Below are positions 1-11,412 of a stretch of 64,000 bases of DNA, in pieces. Source of the DNA: Collinsella aerofaciens (GTDB taxonomy: Bacteria > Actinomycetota > Coriobacteriia > Coriobacteriales > Coriobacteriaceae); assembly GCF_005844325.1 (NCBI RefSeq), contig NZ_SPFY01000003.1, positions 62,001 through 126,000 on the forward strand, given 5' to 3'. How positions within the stretch are numbered: position 1 is the first letter of the stretch; each line of letters begins with the position of its first letter. Position numbers and translations under genes: made by a program. The notes below the pieces were generated by a model. It was not told where the DNA came from. It ran no database searches and worked only from the letters and a program-made list of their open reading frames with translations.

Positions 1-81
1 CCGGCCGTCGATTCTAAGTTCGCCGACCGCGATGCGTTTCCCGAGTACGCCACCTGTACGTGCGCTTGCCGGGAGGAATAA
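1..81 (+). CDS. 3' end of an unidentified upstream gene (partial)
   Basis: Reading from base 1 in frame 1 gives 26 codons ending in TAA at 79-81. The tail finishes with a small cysteine-containing stretch (ATCTCACREE). The stop lies 21 bases before the next gene's ATG, so the two could be co-transcribed. Too little is present to identify the product, and a chance open frame cannot be excluded. Confidence 0.4.
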   Translation, partial: PAVDSKFADRDAFPEYATCTCACREE

Positions 82-102
82 CGCCGCATAAGGAGCATAG
101 CC

Positions 103-1008
103 ATGATTCAGGATCCCTTTCGTTCGATGATTCGTTCGGAAGGGGTCCTGCGTTATCGCGACCTTCCGTGGCGCCGCACGCGCGACCCGTACATTATTTG
201 GCTTTCTGAGGTTATGCTGCAGCAAACGCAGGTGCCGCGTGTGGAGACGCGTATGCCCGCGTGGCTCGACCGCTTTCCGACCGTACAGGCGCTCGCTCAG
301 GCCGCTCCTTCCGACGTTTTGGATGCTTGGCAGGGGATGGGCTACAACCGGCGTGCCCTGGCGCTTCACAGAGCCGCTCAGTGCGTTATGGAAGACTGGG
401 GTGGGGAGTTTCCACGTGAGACGCGCGACCTGGTTGCTCTGCCCGGTATTGGCCCGGCGACGGCGCAGGGCATTCGGTCGTTTGCGTTCGATCTACCGGG
501 TGTGTATCTGGAGACCAACGTGCGCACGGTCTTTCTGCATCATTTCTTTCCCGATGTGCCGGCCGTTCCCGATCGCGAGCTGGTGCCGCTGATCCAATCC
601 GCCTGTCCGGCGGCCCCTGGTGCGACGGCGGATGAGATTGCGCCCTTTGCCGCGCCTCGAGATGATGCCGACACGCCGCGCGCATGGTATTACGCGCTGC
701 TGGATTATGGCGCGTATCTTAAGAAGACGCTGCCCAATCCGTCCAGGCGCTCGGCGAGCTATAGCCGTCAGTCCAAGTTTGAGGGCTCGCGTCGCCAAAA
801 GCGCGCCCATATTGTGCGCATGCTGCTGGCTGCGCGCGATGGGCGGCCGTCGGGCATTACGCTCGATGAAGCCGTTGCAGGCGTTAACGAGATGGAGACG
901 GCAGCCGGCCGAGAGCCGGTCGATCACGATCTTGTCGCAGACATTTTGGCCGACTTGGAGCGCGAGGGCTTTTGCCGCTCCGAGGGTGATCGCTGGCTAA
1001 GCGTGTAG
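103..1008 (+). CDS. MutY-like HhH-GPD DNA glycosylase, short form without an Fe-S cluster
   Basis: 301 aa. An AAGGAG ribosome site lies about 8 bases before the ATG. The N-terminal half matches the adenine glycosylase (MutY) fold: LPWRRTRDPY, then WLSEVMLQQTQV with the catalytic-type Glu at residue 36, and the helix-hairpin-helix LPGIGPATAQGI near 113. The family acts in base-excision repair of A opposite 8-oxoguanine. Two points are odd. The position of the MutY catalytic Asp reads LETNVRTV, so residue 137 is Glu. The four-cysteine Fe-S cluster loop is absent and replaced by a basic segment (about 210-232). The C-terminus (about 235-301) looks like a small winged helix rather than the NUDIX-like MutY domain. 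HhH-GPD glycosylase is certain; adenine specificity is not. Confidence 0.85.
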   Translation: MIQDPFRSMIRSEGVLRYRDLPWRRTRDPYIIWLSEVMLQQTQVPRVETRMPAWLDRFPTVQALAQAAPSDVLDAWQGMGYNRRALALHRAAQCVMEDWGGEFPRETRDLVALPGIGPATAQGIRSFAFDLPGVYLETNVRTVFLHHFFPDVPAVPDRELVPLIQSACPAAPGATADEIAPFAAPRDDADTPRAWYYALLDYGAYLKKTLPNPSRRSASYSRQSKFEGSRRQKRAHIVRMLLAARDGRPSGITLDEAVAGVNEMETAAGREPVDHDLVADILADLEREGFCRSEGDRWLSV

Positions 1009-1120
1009 CCAACCCGAATCTGAAGAAGAGGATTGTAAGGTTTAAATTCTCGGCTTGAGGGCATCCTAAAGACAAGGCCGCTCGAAGCCTACGGGCGGCA
1101 TGTTGAAGGGAAGTACACCT

Positions 1121-1660
1121 ATGGATTTTGAGAACTCTCAAACCAAGAAGAACCTCGAGACCGCTTTTGCCGGTGAGTCCCAGGCGCACACTAAGTATCG
1201 CTACTATGCATCCAAGGCCAAGAAGGACGGCTACGTTCAGATCTCGAATATCTTTGCCGAGACCGCAGGCAACGAGTCAGAGCACGCCAAGCTGTGGTTT
1301 AAGTATCTGCACGACGGCGCCGTTCCCGACACCCTGGACAACTTGCGTGATGCCGCTGCGGGCGAGAACTACGAGTGGACCACGATGTACGACGAGTTTG
1401 CCAAGACCGCCGAGGAGGAGGGCTTTACCGAGATCGCCGCAAAGTTCCGTGGCGTCGGTGCTGTCGAGCAGGCTCACGAGGAACGCTACAACAAGCTTGT
1501 CGAGCGCATTGAGTCGGGCGAGGTGTTTGAGCGCGAGGGCGTGAAGGTGTGGAAGTGCCTGAACTGCGGGCACCTGCATGTTGGTGCCGAGGCGCCCGAG
1601 GTGTGCCCGGTTTGCAACCACCCGAAGGCGTACTTTGAGGAGCAGGTGGTGAACTACTAG
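1121..1660 (+). CDS. rubrerythrin
   Basis: 179 aa non-haem iron protein of anaerobes that reduces hydrogen peroxide using electrons from rubredoxin-like donors in the cytoplasm. The N-terminal ferritin-like four-helix domain carries di-iron ligands in [14 protein letters not shown] and the second ExxH set in VEQAHEERY. The C-terminal rubredoxin-like domain has the two Cys-x2-Cys knuckles CLNCGH and CPVCNH. An in-frame ATG at 1100 exists, but the AAGGGA site at 1106-1111 places the start at 1121. It stands alone, followed by a large hairpin and a clear terminator. Confidence 0.95.
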   Translation: MDFENSQTKKNLETAFAGESQAHTKYRYYASKAKKDGYVQISNIFAETAGNESEHAKLWFKYLHDGAVPDTLDNLRDAAAGENYEWTTMYDEFAKTAEEEGFTEIAAKFRGVGAVEQAHEERYNKLVERIESGEVFEREGVKVWKCLNCGHLHVGAEAPEVCPVCNHPKAYFEEQVVNY

Positions 1661-1680
1661 CGCGTGGCGCTGGCTGCTGC

Positions 1681-1778
1681 GGAGCGCAGGGCGGGAGGCC
1701 GGACTACCTTCCCTCCCCGCTCACGGCTCCGCAGGGTCGCGTTGAGGGAAGGTAGTCCGGCCTCCCGCCCTGCGCTCC
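1681..1778. repeat. large perfect inverted repeat (34-bp arms)
   Basis: Arms 1681-1714 and 1745-1778 are perfect reverse complements of 34 bp around a 30-base loop. No T-run follows, and a separate ordinary terminator lies downstream at 1831, so this is not simply the rubrerythrin terminator. It belongs with the other large hairpin elements of this window. Confidence 0.9.
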
Positions 1779-1830
1779 GGCTTCGGGTCGTCGCGTGCTC
1801 ACTACAGAAAAGCTGATAAGAAGTTTGTGT

Positions 1831-1856
1831 GCCGCCCCCTTTGGGGCGGCACTTTT
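1831..1856 (+). terminator. Rho-independent terminator after rubrerythrin
   Basis: GCCGCCCC and GGGGCGGC pair around a CTTT loop and are followed by ACTTTTTG. Confidence 0.85.
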
Positions 1857-2110
1857 TGTGTGGGGTCCCTGTCTTCACAATTTCCGTCAAGCTTTTGGTT
1901 AGGTTTTGGTCGGATGGCGCAAGGGCGAAAGGGCAAAAGATTGCTGACGAAAAAAGCTCAAAGAAAGTGCTGGTAGGGGAGTTGTTGAGCTTTTTGACAG
2001 TTTTCTGACAAAAGAATCTTTGCGGCTATTGCCGCGGATTTCGTTGCCGCGGCCGCGATGGTGCGGGATGCTGGGCGCAAGCGTCGAATGCTCCTATTGA
2101 GGAGGCCAAC
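1857..2110. other. intergenic region with an 11-bp inverted repeat
   Basis: No gene is seen. Arms AAAAAGCTCAA (1951-1961) and TTGAGCTTTTT (1985-1995) form a stem ending in T residues, so it may be a weak terminator. TTGACA at 1994-1999 resembles a -35 box for the next gene but has no convincing -10. A TTGCCGCGG motif is repeated around 2029 and 2044. Confidence 0.4.
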
Positions 2111-2521
2111 ATGGATCTGTTTCTTGAGACCCCGCAGCAACAAGCCGAGCGCATGTTGCGCCAGCAGCAACGGCTTATGGAGATGCAAATGCAAGGGACG
2201 GCCGTCCAGCCTCCTGCGCAAAACGCCGCACCTGCGGGCGGGGCGGTCCCAGAGGCCTATTCCGTACAGCAGGATTCATATGCTCAGGAGCTCGCGTTCG
2301 ATAAACGTCGTGCGCGTCGCCGTCGCTGGGCCCAGCGCCTGCGTACGCTGGCGATGATCGTGCTAATCCCGTTGGGGCTCGCGGCAATCTTCTTGGCCTC
2401 ATATGCCCTCACATGCATTCTCAACGGCGCCTCGCCCAGCGAGGTGCTTGAGCACTTGGCAGCTCTCGGCCAGCGCCTGGGCGATGTCGCAACAACCATC
2501 CGCGCCGGCTGGGAGACTTAG
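2111..2521 (+). CDS. small single-pass membrane protein of unknown function
   Basis: 136 aa with a strong GAGGAG site before the ATG. The N-terminal 60 residues are Gln/Met/Pro-rich and probably disordered. A basic patch (KRRARRRRWAQR, about 61-73) precedes one hydrophobic segment (about 77-100), which would place the N-terminus in the cytoplasm by the positive-inside rule. A short amphipathic tail follows. No family is recognised. It sits just upstream of rmuC and may be co-transcribed with it. Confidence 0.7.
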   Translation: MDLFLETPQQQAERMLRQQQRLMEMQMQGTAVQPPAQNAAPAGGAVPEAYSVQQDSYAQELAFDKRRARRRRWAQRLRTLAMIVLIPLGLAAIFLASYALTCILNGASPSEVLEHLAALGQRLGDVATTIRAGWET

Positions 2522-2643
2522 CGTTTTGATGTCTGTGGTCCAAATCCATTTGCCCGATTGCCGTGAAGCGCCCGGTGCGTGTGGCGGGGTAAGATTGATC
2601 GCGGTTTTGATTGGTGCTCGATTGGGTTTGTTGGGCGGAGTTT

Positions 2644-3999
2644 ATGTCTGCTATTGATATTGTGCTTGTTGTGATCGCCTTGGTGGCGGTGGGGGTTGCT
2701 GTGGCTTGCGCCCTCCAACTCAAGAGCCTGCGTGCCGAGTTGCGGGAGCGTGGCGACAGTAGCGCGGAAACGCTGGCAGCACTCGAGCAGGCTAACAAAG
2801 CGCTCGATGCCCTGAACGTCGCGCTGGCCGAAACCCGTCGCACGGCCAATGCCATCGCGCAGCAGCAGACGACCGATGCGGCCGTAGAGCAGCAACGTTA
2901 CCTGACCATCGCGCGCGAGTTCTCGCAAGCCGGTGACCGGATGGATGATCTGCGCCGCGAGACCGCCCAACAGCTCGGCGCCAATCGCGAGGGCATCGAG
3001 CATCGCCTGGACAAGGTGCGCGAGACGGTCGATGCTCAGCTGGGTGCCATCCGCGAAGACAACAACGTGCAGCTCGATCAGATGCGCGCGACGGTGGACG
3101 AGAAGCTCTCCCGCACGCTCAACGATCGCCTGTCGGCATCGTTTAAGCAGGTGAGCGACCAGCTCGAGGCCGTGTACAAGGGCCTGGGCGACATGCAGTC
3201 CATCGCCACCGGCGTGGGCGACCTTAAGCGCGTGCTGGGCAACGTGAAGGCGCGTGGTATTTTGGGCGAGGTGCAGCTGGGTGCAATTCTGGCGGACATT
3301 CTTACACCCGACCAGTATCTGGAAAACGTCGCCACCAAGCCCGGCGCCTCGGAGCGCGTTGAGTTTGCCGTCAAGCTGCCGGTGGACGAGGGCGACCCCG
3401 TGCTGCTGCCGATTGACTCCAAGTTTCCGGGCGACGCGTACGGGCACTTGCTCGACGCGCAGGAGTCGGGTGATGCGGAGGCCGTGGCGGCTGCGCGCAA
3501 GACGCTCGACACCATGGTCAAGCGCGAGGCAAAGGACATTTGCGAGAAGTACCTGAGCGTGCCCGCGACCACCAACTTTGGCATTATGTTCGTTCCGTTT
3601 GAGGGACTGTACGCCGAGGTCGTCAGCCGCCCCGGGCTTATCGAGACCCTGGGCCGCGACTATCACGTCAACGTTGCCGGTCCCAGCACCATGGCGGCCA
3701 TCCTCAACAGTCTGCAGATGAGCTATCAGACGTTTAAGTTGCAAAAACGTACCGACGACGTGCTGCGCGTGCTCTCCGCCGTCAAGGCCGAGCTGCCGCG
3801 CTATCAAAAGGCGCTGCGCCGCGCCCAGCAGCAGATCGAGACCGCGGGCAAAACGGTCGAGGGCATCATCACCACGCGCACCAACGTCATGGAGCGCAAG
3901 CTCAAGGACATCGACGCACTGGAAGACGTCGACCAAGCCGATGAGATCTTGGGACTCACGTCCGCGGGCCTTCCCACAGACCAAGAAGACGAGGACTAA
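2644..3999 (+). CDS. rmuC: DNA recombination protein RmuC
   Basis: 451 aa. RmuC proteins are membrane-anchored, nuclease-fold proteins that limit recombination at inverted repeats. The N-terminus has one membrane segment (IDIVLVVIALVAVGVAVA). A long Ala/Glu/Arg-rich coiled coil (about 25-190) follows, then the conserved RmuC domain (about 200-400) with KARGILGEVQLG, LPIDSKFPGDAY and FVPFEGLYAEVV. The start at 2644 is preferred over an upstream ATG at 2611 because GGGCGGAG lies just before it and the membrane segment then begins at the N-terminus. Its role is notable given how many large inverted repeats this genome carries. Confidence 0.92.
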   Translation: MSAIDIVLVVIALVAVGVAVACALQLKSLRAELRERGDSSAETLAALEQANKALDALNVALAETRRTANAIAQQQTTDAAVEQQRYLTIAREFSQAGDRMDDLRRETAQQLGANREGIEHRLDKVRETVDAQLGAIREDNNVQLDQMRATVDEKLSRTLNDRLSASFKQVSDQLEAVYKGLGDMQSIATGVGDLKRVLGNVKARGILGEVQLGAILADILTPDQYLENVATKPGASERVEFAVKLPVDEGDPVLLPIDSKFPGDAYGHLLDAQESGDAEAVAAARKTLDTMVKREAKDICEKYLSVPATTNFGIMFVPFEGLYAEVVSRPGLIETLGRDYHVNVAGPSTMAAILNSLQMSYQTFKLQKRTDDVLRVLSAVKAELPRYQKALRRAQQQIETAGKTVEGIITTRTNVMERKLKDIDALEDVDQADEILGLTSAGLPTDQEDED

Positions 4000-4125
4000 T
4001 TGCAACAAGACGGCGGGGCGCCTGCGCAAGCGCGGGGCGCGGGCGCTTTTCGCGTCGCACTTGCCTGAAGTGCGCTTTAGTATGCAACAATGGCGTTTCG
4101 CCCAATCAGATGCGAAAGGAAGCCC

Positions 4126-5928
<1,803 letters not shown>

Positions 5929-5991
5929 GCGTCTCGGACGTGGGACAATTGTGCCCATAAGTTTATTGTGCCGTTGAGCCGAGGAGTCGTT

Positions 5992-6657
5992 ATGCCACGC
6001 GAGACCAATGCCGCCAAACGCGAGCGCGCCGTTGAGGTGTGTGAGCGCCTCAACCGTCGCTATGGCCCGGTCGAGTGCTTTTTGGACCACGAGAATCCCT
6101 TCCGCCTGCTGATCGCGGTGTTGCTCTCGGCGCAAACGACCGACGCGCAGGTCAACAAGGTGACGCCGAAGCTGTTTTCCCAGTGGCCCACGCCCGAGAC
6201 CATGGCACAGGCAAGCGTGGCCGATGTGGCCGATACCATCAAGTCGCTTGGCTTTTATAAGAGCAAGGCCAAGCACGCCGTGGAGGCCGCGCAGATGATC
6301 GTTGCCGATTACGGCGGCGAGGTACCTGCCGACATGAAGGAACTCGTCAGGCTGCCGGGTGTGGGACGCAAAACGGCGAACATCGTGCTCAACGTGGGGT
6401 TTGGCATTGTCGAGGGCATCGCGGTCGATACACACGTCAACCGCATCGCACACCGCCTGATGCTGAGCCCCAAGACGCATGCCAAGGAGCCGCTCAAGAC
6501 CGAGCAAGATCTGCTCAAGATTTTGCCGCACGAGTATTGGGAGTCGGTCAACCACCAGTGGATTACCTTTGGCCGTGAGATCTGCGACGCCCGCAAACCT
6601 AAGTGCGACGAGTGCCCGCTGGCGGATTTGTGCCCCAGCGTGCGCGTGGCGGGGTAG
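5992..6657 (+). CDS. nth: endonuclease III (bifunctional DNA glycosylase/AP lyase)
   Basis: 221 aa. Removes oxidised pyrimidines and cleaves at abasic sites in base-excision repair. Shows LLSAQTTDAQVNK, the helix-hairpin-helix LPGVGRKTAN with catalytic Lys127, VDTHVNR with catalytic Asp146, and the Fe-S cluster cysteines 198, 205, 208 and 214 in the standard 6-2-5 spacing. GAGGAG precedes the ATG at 5992. It is complete and canonical, in contrast to the cluster-less glycosylase at 103. Confidence 0.96.
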   Translation: MPRETNAAKRERAVEVCERLNRRYGPVECFLDHENPFRLLIAVLLSAQTTDAQVNKVTPKLFSQWPTPETMAQASVADVADTIKSLGFYKSKAKHAVEAAQMIVADYGGEVPADMKELVRLPGVGRKTANIVLNVGFGIVEGIAVDTHVNRIAHRLMLSPKTHAKEPLKTEQDLLKILPHEYWESVNHQWITFGREICDARKPKCDECPLADLCPSVRVAG

Positions 6658-6814
6658 GGCGGAACGCATTTTCGTCTGGCGTTTTTTGCGGGGCTGGGTT
6701 TGCCCTTGAACCGGAGTCCTCTCCATGCGTTACCATGACAGACAATGTATTTGACGTACGACCCGCCGAGCTTGCCCCGGCGGGCTTTTGGCGTTGCAAT
6801 GCCGGAGGAACAGC

Positions 6815-9800
6815 ATGCTCATTCACCGTATAGCCGCGCAGCTCTACACTGCCGAGGCCTTGCAGACCGTCGAGGCCGGGCTCGATGCTGGCGAGGACGT
6901 GACGCTGGCTGTGTCGCAGTCGGGCCGCACGCTTATGGCGGCCGCCCAGTTTGCGCGCCGTCCGCGCCCGACGGTCTATATCGTGAGCGGCGAGGATGCG
7001 GCCGATCGCGCCGCGCGTAGCCTTGCCGCCTACGTGGGCCTGGCGCACGTGTGTCGTTTTCCCGAGCGCAAGGACTATCCGTGGCGCGAGCAGGCGCCCG
7101 ACGACGCCGTGGTGGCGCAGCGCTGCGAGGCATTGGGGCGCATCGTGCGTGGGGACAACTGCATCATGGTTGCCTCAGCCCGTGCGCTGCTGCGCTGCGT
7201 GCCGCCGGTCGAGAGCCACTACTGGGAGTCCACCACTTTTGCGGCGGGCGAGGAGATTCCTTTTGACGAGGTGCCGCAGCGCCTGGTGGGCATGGGCTAC
7301 ACCAATGCCGGCGCCGCCGACGCGCCCGGCCTGTTCCGTGTGCACGGCGACACCGTCGAGGTGTTTCCCGCGCAGGAGAAGGCGCCCGTGCGCATTGAGT
7401 TCTTTGGCGACGAGATTGACCGCATCCGCCGCATGGTGAGCTCAACGGGGCAGACCATCGGCAACGAGGACAGTATCGAGATCTTCCCCTGCCGTGAGCT
7501 GGCGCTTACCGACGAAGCCGTCCACAACATGCATGTGGCGCTCTATCGCGCCAGCCAGGACGACAGCAAACTGGCGGCGCTGCTCGAGATGGTGGATGCA
7601 CGCATCGTCACGCCCGAGCTCGACCGCTTTTTGCCGGTGATGTACGGCCAGACCGTGAGCCCGCTGGCACACGTGAGCGGCAAGGCGCTCGTGGTTCTGT
7701 CCGAGCCGCGCTCGCTGTTCGACGACTGCCTGCGCGCCTACGAGGATATCGAGGCGCGTGCCGGCGAGGCGGGGATTGACCGACTGGATGGCCTGTATGT
7801 ACGTGCCCAGCAGCTCGATTTTGGTGCTCAGCAGCGCCTGAACTATGTGAGCCTGATTCGCGCCGGTGGTGCGGTGACGGCCGAGCTGAAGATTGAGCAG
7901 CCTGCCATCGCAGGATCGGACAACCGTTTTATGACGCGCATCCAGGAGGTCGTGGGCAAGCGCTACGCCTGCGTGTTTGCCATTCCCGACCGCGGGGCGC
8001 GCGAGTCGATGGAGCTCACCTTTGGCGACGAGAGCATTACCTTTGAGGAATCGCTGACCGCGGCGCCCGAAAATGTCGGCGCTATCGGCGACCGCGTTCG
8101 CGTGGCAGCGGCGGATTCCGCCGACCGTGCCGCACGCCAGGAGGCCCATGCTTCCATTCGCGAGCGTAAGGCCGACGCGCTCAACGCCCGCTCGCTCGAG
8201 GCGGGCGCCGCGCAGGCTGCCGCCGGCGCTGCCGTGCCCACCATCTCGCGCGGGCGCGTGACCTTTGTGGACGCTGCCCTGCCGCAGGGCGTGGTGGTGC
8301 CCGACGCCAATTTGGCCGTGTTCTCGATCGCCGACCTCAATGCCCGCATGGATGCCAACCGCGCGCGCAGCCGCCGCAAGGTTGACATTACGCAGATCAC
8401 CTTCCCGTTTAAGCCGGGCGACTACGTGGTGCATGCTACCCACGGCATCGCGCTCTTTAGCGAGATCGCGCGCCAGGAAGTGGGCGGCAAGGAGCGCGAC
8501 TACTTTTTGCTGGAATATGCCGACGGCGACAAGCTCTACGTGCCGCTCGAGCAGGTCGACCGCATCACACGCTATGTTGGCCCCGACGGCGACAAGCCGC
8601 GCCTGACCAGGCTCAACACTGCCGACTGGACGCGTGCCACCAATAAGGCGCGCAAGAATGCCAAAAAGCTGGCGTTTGACCTGGTCGACCTGTATACGCG
8701 CCGCTCGTCGATCGCAGGCATCGCCTGCCCGCCCGATACGCCCGAGCAGATCGAGATGGAGGAGAGCTTCCCCTACGACGAGACGCGCGACCAGCTGGAG
8801 GCTATCGCCGACATCAAGGCCGACATGGAGGCGCCCAAGCCCATGGACCGCCTGCTGTGCGGCGACGTGGGTTTCGGCAAGACCGAGGTTGCCCTGCGCG
8901 CGGCGTTTAAGTGCGTGGACTCCGGCCGCCAAGTCATGGTGCTCTGCCCCACGACCATTCTGGCCCAGCAGCACTACGAGACGTTTTTTGAGCGCTTTGC
9001 CCCGTTTGGCCTCGAGGTCGAAGTGCTCAGCCGCTTCCGCACCCCGGCGCAGCAGAAGCGTGCGCTTAAGGCGTTTGCCGAGGGCACGATTGATGTGCTC
9101 ATCGGCACGCACCGCTTGCTTTCGGCCGATGTGAACCCCAAGAACCTGGGCATGGTGATCATCGACGAGGAGCAGCGCTTTGGCGTGCAGCACAAGGAGC
9201 AGCTCAAGAACCTGCGCGAGCAGATTGACGTGCTCACGCTTTCGGCAACGCCGATTCCGCGAACCATGCAGATGGCCACGAGCGGCGTGCGCGACATGAG
9301 CCTGATCACCACACCGCCGACCGGGCGTCGTCCCGTGATCGTGCACGTGGGGGAGTACGACCCCGACGTGGTGAGTGCGGCGATTCGCCTGGAGGTGGGC
9401 CGCGGCGGTCAGGTGTATTACGTGTCCAACCGCGTCAAGACTATCGACGACGCCGTGGCGCGCGTGCACGAGGCCGCGCCCGAGGCGCGCGTGGGTGTGG
9501 CACACGGCAAGATGAGCCCGCGCGAGGTCGAGGACGTGATGATCGAGTTCGCGACCAAAAAGATCGACGTGCTCATCGCCACGACCATCGTGGAGAGCGG
9601 CATCGACAACTCGACCGCCAACACACTGATCATCGAGGACTCGCAGCGCCTAGGTCTGGCGCAGCTCTACCAGCTCAAGGGCCGTGTGGGCCGCTCTGCC
9701 ACGCAGGCCTATGCGTACTTTATGTTCCCGGGCGAGCTGCCGCTTACCGAGGAGGCTACGGCACGCCTGACCGCACTTTCCGAGTTTCAGGACCTGGGCA

Positions 9801-10447
9801 GCGGCATGCGCATCGCCATGCGTGACCTGGAGATCCGTGGTGCCGGCTCGCTCATGGGCGCCGAGCAGCACGGCAACCTGTCGAGTGTGGGCTTTGACCT
9901 GTTTACGCAGATGCTGGGGCAGGCCGTGGCCGAGGCGCGCGGCGACGACGATGCCGGCGTGGAGGCGGCGAGCGTGGGCATTAACCTGCCGGCCGACTAC
10001 TTCTTGTCCGAGGAGTACATGCCGGCGGTGGACCAGCGCGTGCTCGTGTACCGCAAGCTCGCTGCGGCTGAGGACCTGGAGAGTATCGACGAGGTGCAGG
10101 AGGAGACCGAGGCCGCGCATGGCGAACTGCCGTTGGCGGGACTCAACCTGTTCAACCGCGCGCGCATCCGTATTCGCGGCGAGCGCCTGGGGCTCGAGAG
10201 CGTCACGCTCAGTGGTGGACGCATTACCTTCTTGGGGGTTGACGTTCCCAAGAAGGTGGCCTTTGAGTTCAAGAATCGCTATGGCGCGGTGAACTTCCCC
10301 AAGAGCCGCAAGCTATCGGTGCCCTACAAGGCGGGCGCCGGCGCGGGCAGCGGCCTGGGTCGCGGTCTCGACGCCAACGACGGCACCGGCCCCGTGGCGG
10401 CCGCGCTCATGCTGCTGCAACAGCTGGGTGCCAGCGACGACGACTAA
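6815..10447 (+). CDS. mfd: transcription-repair coupling factor
   Basis: 1210 aa. Mfd removes RNA polymerase stalled at lesions and recruits UvrA. Domain order is normal: a UvrB-like N-terminus, the RNA polymerase-interacting domain (about 520-590, GDYVVHATHGIALF), and a RecG-like translocase with Walker A GDVGFGKTE, DEEQ box and LSATPIPRTMQM. It continues with SGIDNSTANTLII and QLYQLKGRVGRS, then the C-terminal TRCF domain. A CCGGAGGAA site fixes the start at 6815. Slightly longer than average, with an Ala/Arg-rich insert near 430-490. Confidence 0.96.
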   Translation: MLIHRIAAQLYTAEALQTVEAGLDAGEDVTLAVSQSGRTLMAAAQFARRPRPTVYIVSGEDAADRAARSLAAYVGLAHVCRFPERKDYPWREQAPDDAVVAQRCEALGRIVRGDNCIMVASARALLRCVPPVESHYWESTTFAAGEEIPFDEVPQRLVGMGYTNAGAADAPGLFRVHGDTVEVFPAQEKAPVRIEFFGDEIDRIRRMVSSTGQTIGNEDSIEIFPCRELALTDEAVHNMHVALYRASQDDSKLAALLEMVDARIVTPELDRFLPVMYGQTVSPLAHVSGKALVVLSEPRSLFDDCLRAYEDIEARAGEAGIDRLDGLYVRAQQLDFGAQQRLNYVSLIRAGGAVTAELKIEQPAIAGSDNRFMTRIQEVVGKRYACVFAIPDRGARESMELTFGDESITFEESLTAAPENVGAIGDRVRVAAADSADRAARQEAHASIRERKADALNARSLEAGAAQAAAGAAVPTISRGRVTFVDAALPQGVVVPDANLAVFSIADLNARMDANRARSRRKVDITQITFPFKPGDYVVHATHGIALFSEIARQEVGGKERDYFLLEYADGDKLYVPLEQVDRITRYVGPDGDKPRLTRLNTADWTRATNKARKNAKKLAFDLVDLYTRRSSIAGIACPPDTPEQIEMEESFPYDETRDQLEAIADIKADMEAPKPMDRLLCGDVGFGKTEVALRAAFKCVDSGRQVMVLCPTTILAQQHYETFFERFAPFGLEVEVLSRFRTPAQQKRALKAFAEGTIDVLIGTHRLLSADVNPKNLGMVIIDEEQRFGVQHKEQLKNLREQIDVLTLSATPIPRTMQMATSGVRDMSLITTPPTGRRPVIVHVGEYDPDVVSAAIRLEVGRGGQVYYVSNRVKTIDDAVARVHEAAPEARVGVAHGKMSPREVEDVMIEFATKKIDVLIATTIVESGIDNSTANTLIIEDSQRLGLAQLYQLKGRVGRSATQAYAYFMFPGELPLTEEATARLTALSEFQDLGSGMRIAMRDLEIRGAGSLMGAEQHGNLSSVGFDLFTQMLGQAVAEARGDDDAGVEAASVGINLPADYFLSEEYMPAVDQRVLVYRKLAAAEDLESIDEVQEETEAAHGELPLAGLNLFNRARIRIRGERLGLESVTLSGGRITFLGVDVPKKVAFEFKNRYGAVNFPKSRKLSVPYKAGAGAGSGLGRGLDANDGTGPVAAALMLLQQLGASDDD

Positions 10448-10448
10448 C

Positions 10449-10490
10449 GGGTCGACGCTGCAAACGCCCCATTTGGGCAATCTGGCTCCA
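10449..10490. repeat. dispersed repeat, shared with 23443-23477
   Basis: The stretch beginning TCGACGCTGCAA and ending GGGCAATCTGGCT between mfd and the next gene closely resembles TCGACGCTGCAA...GCGGCAATCTGCCT at 23443-23477, inside a large hairpin element. It contains a small GCCCCATTTGGGC hairpin. Confidence 0.5.
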
Positions 10491-10503
10491 TCGAAAGGAA
10501 AGC

Positions 10504-11367
10504 ATGTTCGGATACATCTATAAGAAAGATGTCGCCATTATCGCGGTTGTCCTGTGTCTTTGTCTGGGCGTGGGCAGCTTCTTCGATTATCAGATCTCGA
10601 GCGCGCTGTTCAATATCGGCAGCATGTACGGTCGCTTTATCGAGGCGGCCGGCGAGCTGCCGTTTGAGCTGACGGCGAGCATCGCGGGCGTTATGCTCGT
10701 GCGCGCGGTGCGTCCCGACTCCAGGGGGAGCAAATGGCTCGCCGTGCTCGGCATCCTCATCAACGTGGGCCTGCTCGGCTACGAGATCGTTTCGTCCCTG
10801 AGGGTTGGCGGCAAACTCATCGCGGCTCAGTTGGTGCTGACGTTTGTGCTGGTCATCGCCGCCAATCTTATCGTCTATCGTCTCACGCGCACGACCGAGC
10901 CCGACGAGCTCACGCGCTGGGCGTTGATGGTGCTTGTCGTGTGGGTCGCTCAGGCCATCATCCTCAACGTGATTGTCAAGCCGCTGTGGTCGCGCCCACG
11001 CATGCGCGTGATCGAGGTGACGCAGGGACTCGAGTTTCAGCCGTGGTGGGTGATCGGCAACCCTGACAAGTGGGCCTATATTGCCGCCGGTGTAGTCAAG
11101 GACGGCTTTAAGTCGTTTGCGAGCGGACACACGGCGCATGCGGCGATTGGCCTTATGCTCGCCGGGCTTCCCGCGGCAGCCTTTAAGGAAAAATCTTCGC
11201 GTCGCCGCGTGATCTTTTGGGCGGCGGCTGTGGTCGCGGCGCTCGTCGCGCTTGGCCGCATCGTGATCGGTGCACACTTTTTGAGCGACGTGAGCTGCGG
11301 TTTTGCCCTGGTACTGGCACTTGAGTGCCTTGCCGCGCGCATTGCCTATCCCAACGGCGTACAATAG
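10504..11367 (+). CDS. PAP2-family membrane phosphatase
   Basis: 287 aa integral membrane protein of the type 2 phosphatidic acid phosphatase family, which dephosphorylates lipid phosphates or undecaprenyl pyrophosphate. About six hydrophobic segments. The three active-site motifs are visible: KPLWSRPR near 159, FASGH near 206 (Ser-Gly-His) and GRIVIGAHFLSD near 257, with the nucleophilic His. GAAAGGAA precedes the ATG. The first motif reads KPLWSRPRM rather than the commoner form ending RPRP. Substrate unknown. Confidence 0.85.
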   Translation: MFGYIYKKDVAIIAVVLCLCLGVGSFFDYQISSALFNIGSMYGRFIEAAGELPFELTASIAGVMLVRAVRPDSRGSKWLAVLGILINVGLLGYEIVSSLRVGGKLIAAQLVLTFVLVIAANLIVYRLTRTTEPDELTRWALMVLVVWVAQAIILNVIVKPLWSRPRMRVIEVTQGLEFQPWWVIGNPDKWAYIAAGVVKDGFKSFASGHTAHAAIGLMLAGLPAAAFKEKSSRRRVIFWAAAVVAALVALGRIVIGAHFLSDVSCGFALVLALECLAARIAYPNGVQ

Positions 11368-11412
11368 CTCCGTTTGAATCATCTGGCCGATACCCGGTAA
11401 GAGAGGATTGCC

